Below, piece by piece: positions 11,301 through 21,237 of a stretch of DNA of 64,000 nucleotides. Origin of the DNA: Histoplasma ohiense (lineage: Eukaryota > Ascomycota > Eurotiomycetes > Onygenales > Ajellomycetaceae). The position numbers and the translations under genes were made by a program. The notes under the pieces were generated by a model. That model saw only the letters and a program-made list of their open reading frames with translations. It searched no databases and had not been told where the DNA came from. The DNA lies in the NCBI GenBank assembly GCA_017607445.1, contig JAEVHH010000001.1, positions 2,108,001-2,172,000 of the forward strand. The letters run 5' to 3'. Each line of letters opens with the position of its first letter. The stretch's first letter is position 1.

Positions 11301-14300
11301 GAGGCGATGTCCAGCAAGGAGATGATATCTTGGCCTTCTGGAAATTCCTGGCCAAGTTGGAAAGGCTGGACGGAGTACCCATTGGCCTCTAGGACGCGCG
11401 AAAAGACGTCAACACCACTCTTGTTGCCATCACAGAGAAGTGACACAGCCTTATTGCTTTTATCCGTCTTTTCGCTTGCCACCATCCTTGCAACAAAAAT
11501 GCTGTTGAGTTGGAAGGGTTCATTTGCGTCTTGGTAAACGGCATCCAGCTTCCCAAAGCTGGCACGAGCTAGCTCGGCTACCCATCGAGCAGGCTTCACG
11601 TATGGCTCGTTAGGTCGATTGTCTTCCTCGCCTAGCCACCAGCCAGGCAGAAGTCCGAAGATGTAGTTGATCCACTTGGAACTGGAATCGAGTTCCTGGA
11701 GAAGCAGCCTGCCGTCCGGGCGGAGGAGTTGGCGCACATTAATAAGCGTCTCGTTCAGGCTCTTGGTGGCATGAAGAACGTTAGTCGCGAGGACGAGGTC
11801 ATATTTATCATCCTCGTCGAACCCTTGCTCCTTGGGGTCCCGGCTGATGTCCAGAATCTGATAGTGGAAGTTTTGAACATCCTTGAAACGTTCTTTGGCG
11901 GTAACGAAGAAGCCAGAGGAGATATCTGTGAAGGTGTAGTTGGAGTACAAAGGATATCCATTGGAATCGAGGAGATCCTTCAGGAGCCCGGCGGTCGATG
12001 CGCCAGTTCCTGCACCGATCTCGAGGATGCGGAGATTGGGTTTGGTATGGGCTAGATGGCGGATAAACTGCGACCGGTCGACCGAGTCCATGACAACATA
12101 CAGGTCCGTGAGCGTATTGTCGGCCCTCAAAAGCTCGAGGGCATCCACTTCCCCAGACAGTAGTCCCTCAATGTTGTTCTGTACCTTCAAGAGGGCGGCA
12201 ACTAGAGGTTCCACTGGGGATCCGGCAAGCCTCTGAGCTATAGTGTCGATCTTGTCCTGGAGTGTTGCATCGTCCAAACCATTGATTGACAAGCTGGCAT
12301 CGTAACACTGGACCTCGCGCTCCATCCAGCCCATGAACTTCTTCATGTGGCTCACTTCAATCGTAGCTCCACTAATACGCCTCTGAGAAAAAACGACGCA
12401 CAGCCGTCCTAGCTCATCCAAGGCGGGCGCATACAACTCTCGGGGGAACTCAGGCTTGATCAGGTCCTTGATATCGAGGAAGTCAATGTGTGGACCCCAA
12501 GCTAGTCGCGCGGTTGTCAAGGGTTTGCCACCCTCTATTGCCTCGACCTCCCGGAGTACTGCGAAAGTGATATTCTCGATGTCTAGCGCAACCTTACCGC
12601 CTGCGCTGCACTGGATTTGACTGACGACATCACCACTACCTTTGATGACAGCGGAAGACGTGACGAGGCGCAAGTTGGTATCAGCGTCGCAACGATGGAC
12701 CGTAAGCGTCTCGATCTTCGTCGGCACTCGCCTGAAGAGCTTATCTTCAATGCGTCCCTTAATGGCCGCCACCGGCCCGGATTGAAGGGCAGCATCAATG
12801 AGAGTGGGATGCATGGGGTAGTGTTTCTCATCACCAGCGGTCGACCGCAAGATCTTGCCGGTAACCATAGCCTCCACGGTGCCGGTAGTAATACCATCGA
12901 GTAGTTGGAAGTAGGGCCCATATCCCATACCCACACGGGCGAAAGCGTCGTAATACTTGCGTTGGTTGAGACTCCTCGGCAACGACGGGATCTCCGGACC
13001 TGTTGGAGAAACCTCCGCTTTATCAGTCGTTACCTCTCCAGTAAAATGCTTCTGCCAAGTATTGCCATTGTGCGAGGCAATAACAAACTCCCACCACCGA
13101 CTATCAAGCGAGTCGGTGAGGCGAACCGGGCGGAAAGTGGTCACCATCTCGGTATGTGTGTTTTCTGAAAGGACCAAGGCATTACTGAGGACGACGTTTC
13201 GCAGTGTGAAACTCGCCTGATAACCAACGAGCTGTCGGATTCCCTCCCCAATCATGGATACATAACCAGCACAAGGGAAAACGGGCTTTTCCTCAATTTG
13301 GTGGTCCCGGAGCCAGGGAGTGTCGCCAATAAGGAGTCTGTTTCTGAAGCTGGGCTCAAGACTGGTGCTTTCGAGCTGACGAATACCAAGCAATGGGTGG
13401 GCGGGAAACTCGCGGTTCCTCCACTCGTAGGCCATCCTGGACTCCTTCCAGTAGTTGGACTTGTGATCCCAGGGGTATCGCGGTAGATCAGGGAGACAGG
13501 TTCCTGTCGGCATCAGCCTCTCAAAGTTGACATGGATTCCGAGCTCAAAGAGTGTGCCCACAGCGGTCAAGAAGGACTCAACAGTATCCTCGCCACGGAT
13601 CATAGAACCGACGTATGGAGCGGGGGTGTTATTTTCGGCCATGATCTGCCTCACTGGTCCAGCGAGAGCCGCGTGTGGGCCAATTTCCAAGAATGCCACA
13701 TCCTCGATATTTTTGAGGATACCTTTCACGGCAGATTTGAAGAGAACCGGTGATTCGAGGTTTCTCTGCCAGTATTTTGCTCCCAAGATAATTTCTTCAT
13801 GTCGTCCCGTGCCAGTTACGCTTGAGTAGAATGGCGTACATGGCGACTTGCCAGAACAGTCGCGACCCAAGGTTGCCCCATAGTCTCGTCCGACTTCTCG
13901 CATGTGGTACGAGTGGTATGCCTTGTCGACCTTGAGAAGTCGGGCGGTGATGTCAGGGTAAGCGTCCTTGATACGCGCAACAGCTGTTTGCACCTCCGTA
14001 GAGTCACCTGACAGAGTGACACTCTTTGGAGCGTTTTCGCAAGCAACCACGACTTTCGGTGGCACCAAGAAGCTGCTTACTTCGTCCCAGCTGAGCCCAA
14101 TGGCAGCCATGGCTCCGAGCTTAGTCTGCTTAGCGGCATGGAAGCCTCTCTGCCATGCGTTGATGATGGCCTCTTTTGCGCTAAGGGCGCCGGCAGCGTA
14201 TGCAGCAGCTATCTCCCCACTGCTGTGGCCAACAACTGCCTTGGGCATGACGCCAAGGGACGCGAAAAGATCTACCAAACCGATTTGTACTGCGGTGCAG

Positions 14301-16341
14301 AGCGGCTGAGCCAGCTCTGCCGTTTGTACCTTGGATGTCCGCACCGGCTTCAGAAGCTCCGCCTCAAGAGACCAACTGGGGGCTTCGGGAACTGCCTGGA
14401 GGTATTTGTCGAGCGCCCTGATGGTACTTTTGAAACAAAAGTCCTCGCGCTTCAGGAGCTCTCGGCCCATCCTGGGCCACTGGGCGCCCTGGCCCGTGAA
14501 CACCATGACCAGATTCGGTGTAGTGCTCGGTGCCTTGCGCCCCTGGGTTGCCGTTCCAGCTGGACGATCCGTGCTTGCCACCGCAAAGCTCCGGTGAGGA
14601 AGACGCTCCCTATGGTGGGCAAGCGTGTAAGCGACGTCTTCGAGGCTTTCTGGGTGTACAGAGGTCCAGTCCTGGAAGTTTTTGGCCATGTTGGTTAGCG
14701 AGTTGGCTGAGTTGGCCGAGAAGAGGAGCAAGTGTGACTTGTTGGTCTCGAATCCATGGCTCTCCTTTGACTTGGGAACGCCAAGGTTGAAGCTCCGTGC
14801 CGAGTCGAGGATAACGTGTGCATTAGAGCCACCAATGCCAAAGGAATTGACACTAGCCCGCTCGTAACGATCCTCAGGCCAAGGAGTCGGCTCGAGTGGC
14901 ACCGTCAATTTCGCCTCGGCAAAGGGGATCTTGGGGTTAGGACTCGTGAATTTGATTTGAGGAGGGATGGTGCGGTTTTCGAGACTGAGGACTGCCTTTA
15001 TCAAAGATGTAAGTCCCGAAGCGCCTTCCGAGTGGCCCAGGTTCGCCTTCACTGATCCTATGTATACGCCCTTCTCGCCAAAAACACGGGCAATGGCATT
15101 GGCCTCGATCGGATCACCTACTGGCGTGCCTGTTCCATGGCACTCCACGTAACCTGTTTGAGCAAAGTCCTGTTTTATTGGAAATGTTAGCCATATTCTC
15201 CATCTCTCGCCCTAAGCACCTCAGTTTTGTTTGACTTACGGAAATGCCGGCCTTTTCATAAGCTCTCCGGATCATTGTGGTTTGACTTTCTGTGCTTGGT
15301 TGCATCATGCCGGGCGTCTTGCCGTCGTGATTCGATGCAGTCGATCTGACAACAGCGCGGATGGGATTTCCGTCCCGAATGGCCGCGTCCAGGGGCTTGA
15401 TGTAGATAGCAGTCACTGCTTCTCCTCTGGCGTAGCCGTTGGCATCCGCAGAGAATGTTTTGCATGAGCCATCGGGAGACAGAACTCCTTTTTCGCTCAT
15501 GAACTGTGTCATGGAGGGCGACATGATCAAATTAGCCCCGCCTACCACAGCTGCATTGCAGTCCCCTCGCTGCATAGCCAGACAAGCCTCATGGAAGCCG
15601 ATCACGGCGGCTGAGCAGGCTGTACGGATGTTCAAACTGATCAAAATCAATTAGTATCTGCCCGTGCCAATTGGGCATTTACAGGCATTACCTGGGACCC
15701 TTGAAGTCCATCTCATATGATATACGACTCGAGAGCATGAAGTCGTTATAGCCATCGACTCTGTAGACTCCGGTCTGCTGGTTGTCTCGGCTCTGCAACT
15801 CGAGCCAGTCCTCACCGTAAGTGCCCATGTAGCAACCGGTGAGACTTCCCTGCAATCGAACATGTCAGAATACTACTACTATTGAGTGGCATGAGTCCGA
15901 TGGGTGTACCTTGAAAAAAACTTCTCCTGCATCATCCAGAGCTTCTCGGACAACCTCAAGCATGAGCCGTTGTTGAGGGTCAGAGGATTCGAGCTCGGCG
16001 CGACTCATGGAGAAGCGGGAAGCATCAAGGCTTCCAATGTTGACACTATCATCGAGGAAATATCCGTACTGGCTGATGACAGACCCTGCTTTCCCAGTCT
16101 CTGAGTAGTAGGCTGAGACATTGTAGCGTGACTTGGGAACACGGCCCCTCGCATCGCCCTTCGCCAGGAGGAATTCCCAAAAATCTTGGGGAGTTGCAAG
16201 ACCACCGGGAAGACGTAGGGCCATTCCACATATAGCTATGGGAAAGTCCTTCTTGCCCATGGCTCTGTTCGCGCCGTTGATGCCATTCTGAATTGGAGTC
16301 ACCTGACCTTCAGTGCTGCTAGCTTCAGAGTGTCCGTTCAT
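8389..16341 (-). CDS. Highly reducing polyketide synthase (KS-AT-DH-cMT-ER-KR-ACP)
   Basis: Iterative type I PKS of 2480 residues in seven exons: 15910-16341, 15692-15849, 15240-15636, 10796-15169, 10458-10742, 9830-10245 and 8389-9769. All introns are GT-AG and total CDS is 7443 nt. Order of domains: KS with TACSAA cysteine (about residue 204), EC-HGTGT and KANLGHSEG histidines (about 340 and 380). AT has GHSSGE (about 645). DH has histidine (about 952) and HPTLIDAALQ aspartate (about 1121). cMT has EIGAGTGAST (about 1380). ER shows LNFKD and ACGGVG (about 1787-1895). KR shows GGLGGLG (about 2100) and the SS/NYAGAN active site. ACP has GLDSL serine (about 2432), near the C-terminus. No TE or other release domain follows. 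All catalytic residues look intact, so it should make a fully reducible, C-methylated chain released in trans. The 212 nt fifth intron is unusually long. Confidence 0.95.
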
Positions 16342-16747
16342 TCTGGAGCTTCCGTTGAAAGATAGAGCTCTATTAGCGTGAAAGCTTGAGATTCTGTTTA
16401 GTCCAATTTTTCAAAGAAGTGTCTTAAAGCGCATTCGGTTGCGCTTTTCTTAAACAAGGGAGAGTTCTTATAGCTTTGAATTCAACGGTGAACAATAGAG
16501 AATCAATACTCTCCATTCTAGAATTCTTCGCTTTTATCCTTGTTATTGCCATAGTTAGTTCTCAGTAAGCGTTGCAGGAATCAATCCATATATAGGAGCA
16601 TACCTAGAATGCCCACCTAGATTGTCTCCGATCAATATGTATCCGGAAGCATCCATGTCTGACTTTGATTATCTCTAAGGTTCTTAAGGTCTGGATTTTT
16701 ACATCTCTGCAGAAGACTAAGTGGCATTTGTACTCAGAATTTATTTC

Positions 16748-16839
16748 TGTTGGCCCTACGCTGCCGATCACAGACTAGCGCACCGCACATATATGCCTCA
16801 GCTGCCTACATGCTAATACAACCACTTAGACGTCCCACA
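16748..16839 (+). repeat. Left LTR (92 bp)
   Basis: Starts TGTTGGCCCTACG and ends GACGTCCCACA. It shares a long block around CTAGCGCACCGCACATATAT with the right LTR. Confidence 0.85.
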
Positions 16840-16853
16840 GGTTATGAGCCCGG
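16840..16853 (+). other. Primer-binding site, anticodon-arm type
   Basis: GGTTATGAGCCCGG follows the left LTR with no gap. Its complement matches the anticodon stem-loop of initiator methionine tRNA (CGGGCTCATAACC), not the 3' acceptor end. Internal priming from a half-tRNA is known for Copia-type elements. The tRNA match is from memory of the conserved tRNA. Confidence 0.65.
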
Positions 16854-17406
16854 ATTGCTTGTTTTTTTTATATATATTAAGAACCTTCCACTGCCTATCT
16901 GAGGCATCTAATGTCTCACGAGCTGCTGCGCTGATCAGCAGAGGGGATCCTGACAAAGGCTAGAAGAGCTTTGATCGCAGGAAAAAGATTAAAAATTGAT
17001 TGATATAGGGGGGAGAATGCCTCCTAGAACTCGAGCTACCATGGGGATGGATACCCCAGCTAGGCTAGCAATGATGAATACAAACCTACCCCTGGGCCAC
17101 CAGGCCCAACAACGACCGATACCTTGATACAGATGATGATGGAATATTTGAAAAAGCAAGATGAATGTCTGAAGAGAATGAATGAATATTTGGACAGAAG
17201 GATGGGAAAATCCTTACAAAAATTAGCTGAAAACTCTGATTCTCTGTAAAGAAGAGATCAAGAGGATATCAAACAAGGGGAGGATGAGATGGAACTGGCT
17301 ATACAAGCCACTGTCACTACTCCTCCATCTACTGAAGAAACCCCTGAAGAACCAACCATCAAAGAACCCCCTGTGAGAACCACCATGATGAGATTGGTCA
17401 TTAAGA

Positions 17407-17450
17407 ATACCACCACCACCACCACCACCACCACCACCACCACCACCACT
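17407..17450. repeat. (ACC)n trinucleotide tract in the LTR element
   Basis: About 14 tandem CAC/ACC units inside the element. In one frame they would encode a polythreonine run in the decayed gag-like sequence. Confidence 0.85.
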
Positions 17451-17629
17451 GCCATCAGAGAACCTCTCAAACATCGATACTACTACCACGAACTGAAGCC
17501 TCACAAATGCCGAAAGGGTGAAGGATAGAAGGATAGATAGATTTGATTTCATTTGATTTGATTTGATTTGATTGATTTCATGTATAATAGGATTTCTAGA
17601 TAGATAGATATCTGTACGGCTGCTAGTCC

Positions 17630-17638
17630 GAGGGGAGG
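17630..17638 (+). other. Polypurine tract
   Basis: GAGGGGAGG lies immediately before the right LTR, the place expected for plus-strand priming of reverse transcription. Confidence 0.65.
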
Positions 17639-17737
17639 TGTTTGCCCTAGGCTGCCGATCACGGACTAGCGCACCGCACATATATGCCTCAGCTGCCAGG
17701 TTAGTCTCCTCAGCTGCCTACACTTAGACGTCCCACA
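17639..17737 (+). repeat. Right LTR (99 bp)
   Basis: Starts TGTTTGCCCTAGG and ends GACGTCCCACA. Compared with the left copy it carries a small internal duplication around CTCAGCTGCC. Confidence 0.85.
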
Positions 17738-18403
17738 ATTTCAGCTACATGACATGCTTCTCTGTCATCTGCTTCATCAAGATGCATGTCAGAGATGAAT
17801 TATTCTCTGTACACTGACTGCACACTTTGTCATTCCTCCAGCATCTCAACCACCCCTTGTTCCTCTTCATTACCCCTTGATATGAAACCAATCCCTTGTC
17901 GAACTGTCAGACCTGGTTGCTGGCGTATGTAGGTATGTATGATGCATTTCTTACATGCACTTGGCTTTGATATTTATAGTCTTGAGCTCCTTATTTTCCC
18001 TTTTTAGAACAGTAGGAATGGGAGGAGTGCTTGGCACTTCTCAGGCACTAAAGTTTATGCTTGACAACAGCCAACTACATGTACTGTATGTACATCGTCG
18101 CTGCAGATATCGAGTGAGCACTTGCATAATGCCTAGGCACCGAAGCGACATGGATACGCACACCCTTTCTTTGTACGGAGTATGTACACCAGTAGATCCT
18201 GGCACGGCAGCAGGCTTTCATGCACATGGCCTGACGGCTCCGGTTGATAAACCTGATATTAGTGTGTCCTTGTCGAGTGTCTTTCTTGCCAACGGCCCGG
18301 TCTTCCGTCTGGCTCTTTCGTCCGGCAATCAGGTCAACCCCATTCCATTCGCAAACTCATCATCAACTTAGACTCAATTATACCAGTCCACCACGATCTG
18401 ATC

Positions 18404-19935
18404 ATGTCAAAAACAACAAGCTCATTCATCGAGGAATGGGCCAATGGCCAAAAGTCTCGAGGGTCAAGCGTCAAGGGCTCCTCAATATTCTACCGCAACC
18501 TGGAAGCGGAGCTCGATACCAGCAGAGCGCAACATAGCTTTGTTGCACTGCACAACCAGACGTCGAATCTTGTTGACTTCACCTCCTGTGATGTTCTCGG
18601 AATTGGGCAATCGGGGGCAATCCGAGAAGCCTTCCTCGAAGAGTTTTCTCAGCATCCCCAGCTCCCCGTTGGCGCTCATGGCGCACGATTGCTGGATGGG
18701 AATTCAGAGTACATTGAGACGGTTGAGAATGAGATAGCTACTCTTCACGGTGCCGAAACTGCCCTGATCGTCACCTCGTCGGCTATTGCCAATGATGTCA
18801 TCTTCCAAGCCATACCGCTTCCTGGAGATGCCATTGTGTACGACGAGCTCATGCACGCAAGTGCTCTCGATGGCTTCAAGCATAGTGTGGCTCTTTGCCA
18901 GAAATCGTTTCGGCACAATAATGTGGAATCTTTCACCGATACTTTGATATCTGTTCGCGATTCCCAACCGCAGATCCGCAACGGCACTCGCTCGGTCCTC
19001 ATTTCTGTCGAGTCTGTCTACAGCATGGACGGGGACATTTGCCCTCTTAAAGAACTTCTTGAGGCCGCTAAACAGGTTTTCCCCAACGGAAACGCTCAAT
19101 TTGTTGTCGACGAAGCTCATAGCAGCGGTCACTTGGGTCCAAACGGCGCAGGCCTTGTTAGTGAGCTCGGACTTGAGAAGGAGATTGCCATTCGCAATCA
19201 TACCCTGGGGAAGACCCTCGCCAGCATGGGTGGTAAGCGATTTTTTTGTCATGAGTTTTTTCACCATCTGTGAATACTGATATATTTCAAAAGGCGTCAT
19301 TATGTGTAATCAAACAATCCGCAACATGTTACTCAACCACGGCAGACAGATCCACTTCTCAATTGCCCCAGCTTTGACGATTACTGCTGCAACGAGAGTT
19401 GGTTATGAAATGTTGAAGACTGGCAAGACTGCCGAGGTGAGTTACATACCTTTTCCGATTACCCCTCACTTTGTGAAATTGCGCAGTATTCTAATACCTT
19501 CAATAGTCACAACAAAGGGTACAGCACGTTGTGAAGCTATTCATGGAGTCCATCACCGAGCACCCAGTCTGGGACGATGCTAATGATGCGGGCATCCTCC
19601 GCATCCCTCTGTATGAGGAAGACGACTGGAACGATCTCCCGTTCGTATCTCATATCTGCCCAGTTTGGACGCGCCCAAAACAGAATCTCTATCTTTCTTT
19701 CCATCTCCAGATGGCAGGATACGCTGTCTACCCCATCAGCTACCCTATTGTTCCCAGGGGAGCGGACAGAGTTCGAATCATTCTCCATGCTCACAATACA
19801 GATGAGCAAGTTAAAGGTTTAGTGGAAAGCATTTGTACATGGGCCGAGGAGATGCTTCAGATTCAGCGAAGCGGGGATAAAGCAAAGCTTCCGGCGGCTG
19901 CTCATTACGCACACAGTTTGCTGGCCAAAGAATGA
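18404..19935 (+). CDS. Alpha-oxoamine synthase (PLP-dependent, SPT/AONS fold)
   Basis: Fold-type I PLP enzyme of 466 residues. Exons are 18404-19232, 19294-19436 and 19507-19935 (1401 nt). Both introns are GT-AG. Family enzymes condense an amino acid with an acyl thioester, lose CO2 and give a 2-amino-3-ketone. Visible motifs are GAHGARLLDG, the PLP-aspartate motif DEAHSSGHLGPNGAG, and the Schiff-base lysine in NHTLGKTLASMGG (about residue 270). The length matches single-domain enzymes (AONS, KBL, SphB type), without the C-terminal extension of longer Fum8-like proteins. It is divergent from the thioesterase-less PKS. That context suggests it offloads the polyketide onto an amino acid, as in sphingofungin and fumonisin pathways. 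Amino acid specificity cannot be read. A biotin-pathway BioF role is the main alternative. Confidence 0.88.
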
Positions 19936-20267
19936 GTGAACGGTCCCAAGTAGGCATTTCCTATGGCTAACGCACAATCAGCGGCATCTATGTGTATGAA
20001 ACTGAATAATCATAAAACATGTTTTTCAACATCCGCTTTCCAGTGAATAAATTGTTTGAATATAAAAGTAAAACTGAAGAACTCATCATAAGAAGAAATA
20101 ATGCGATTGAAAAATGGAAAGACACGAAATAGAAAAAAATTCGATCAAAAAAATAAATAGATAAATAAAAAATAAATACCCACTGTTGGTGATCAACTTG
20201 ATATTGTTGTTTCCTGGATTGGGTGCCAACACAGGCGCCAACACTGACTAAATTCACCGTATGTAAT

Positions 20268-20274
<7 letters not shown>

Positions 20275-20298
<24 letters not shown>

Positions 20299-20313
20299 GT
20301 TTTTTAACAGAAG

Positions 20314-20343
<30 letters not shown>
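20275..20343. repeat. Poly-T run followed by (AAG)n
   Basis: About 24 T at 20275-20298, then about 11 tandem AAG units at 20311-20343, downstream of the oxoamine synthase gene. Confidence 0.85.
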
Positions 20344-20344
<1 letters not shown>

Positions 20345-20469
20345 TCACAAATATAGTTAGTTTTGAATAAAATAGCATTTTTCACTATTTAGTTATGGAA
20401 GGCATATTACTAATAATTTCTGTCAACTAACTAGTGGATCTGTAGTTTGCTAACTAGTTCATCAACATA

Positions 20470-20743
20470 CTTCACCACTTTCTCGTTGACACCACATCCT
20501 CATTAACCTGATCATATGATATTAAACTCTATTTGAAGCCCATCTATTATTCATACAATCAGCAATATAATCACTTAAACTTGTTTGAGAAACATTGTAT
20601 AGAAAAGTGGCTGTCTGAGTTAATCCTTGATTTTTGACGGCTAAAGCAGTTATAATAAGTCTATTTTCACTATTCTTTCTTCTTTTACATGAGGTGGATG
20701 TCTGGGCTAACAAGGATGTGGTGTCAACGAGAAAGTGGTGAAG
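20470..20743 (-). mobile_element. Fot1/pogo-type transposon relic with perfect inverted repeats
   Basis: A perfect 30 bp inverted repeat (20470-20499 and 20714-20743) encloses about 214 bp. On the minus strand a 74-residue frame (20522-20746) contains NRLIITALAVKNQGLTQTA followed by YNVSQTSLSDY. This resembles the psq-type helix-turn-helix at the N-terminus of Fot1/pogo transposases. No DDE catalytic domain is present. The right arm of the repeat lies within the frame, so the inverted repeat may come from a rearranged copy and not from terminal repeats. It lies in the 1.3 kb gap between the oxoamine synthase and the transporter. Confidence 0.55.
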
Positions 20744-21237
20744 CACGTCATTTTAAATTTGAAATCTAGTTCTAAAGTATTGTTGATATTGCTAACTCGT
20801 TAACTAGTTAACTATAGCTTAACTAACTAACTACTGATGATGTGACAATTGTGGAGTCATTGTGATGTATGTAACTCCGTATAAATTCCTCTTTAGTGGC
20901 GCTGATGTTGGATCTTTGCGCCAGGTTGCCAAGTCCCGAGCCCCGAAGTCTTATATTCCTCCGCCCCCGAGCACCGAACTCCCCTGTAATCAATCTGCTC
21001 GATCCTGAGCACCGATAAGATGGATAATGTGCAAGGGCGCGCACGGGGCCTTGCAGAGCCCTCAGCTGGGATGACACGTCGTTCTGCGTTGAACCAGCAT
21101 CCGAGCACCGAGGTATTTCTGGATGAGGTCGGCGCCGCACAGCGAAGGCTTCGTAACTACTTAGAATGGCGACGCTGCCGGTTTACTGAGCTTCGAGATC
21201 TCACTCCCTCGTCAAGTTTGTTCTCGGTGTGGCCAAC

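Larger units (their letters stand above)
16748..17737 (+). mobile_element. Non-autonomous LTR retrotransposon (TRIM-like), 990 bp
   Basis: A complete small LTR element. LTRs of 92 bp (16748-16839) and 99 bp (17639-17737) both start TG and end CCCACA. The insertion is flanked by an exact 5 bp target duplication ATTTC (16743-16747 and 17738-17742). A primer-binding site follows the left LTR directly and a purine tract precedes the right LTR. The internal part has a gag-like opening MPPRTRATMG at 17017, soon stopped, and later charged coiled-coil-like sequence broken by stops. It encodes no protease, reverse transcriptase or integrase. The LTRs differ by several substitutions and a partial internal duplication, so the insertion is not recent. 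Confidence 0.85.
16342..18403. promoter_or_regulatory. Divergent promoter region of PKS and oxoamine synthase
   Basis: The PKS starts leftward at 16341 and the alpha-oxoamine synthase rightward at 18404. This 2062 bp gap should hold both promoters. Nearly half of it (16748-17737) is an inserted LTR element, so the ancestral shared promoter was about 1.07 kb. One TACGGAGTA oligomer lies at 18174-18182. No defined regulator site was recognised. Shared divergent control is inference from layout. Confidence 0.55.
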
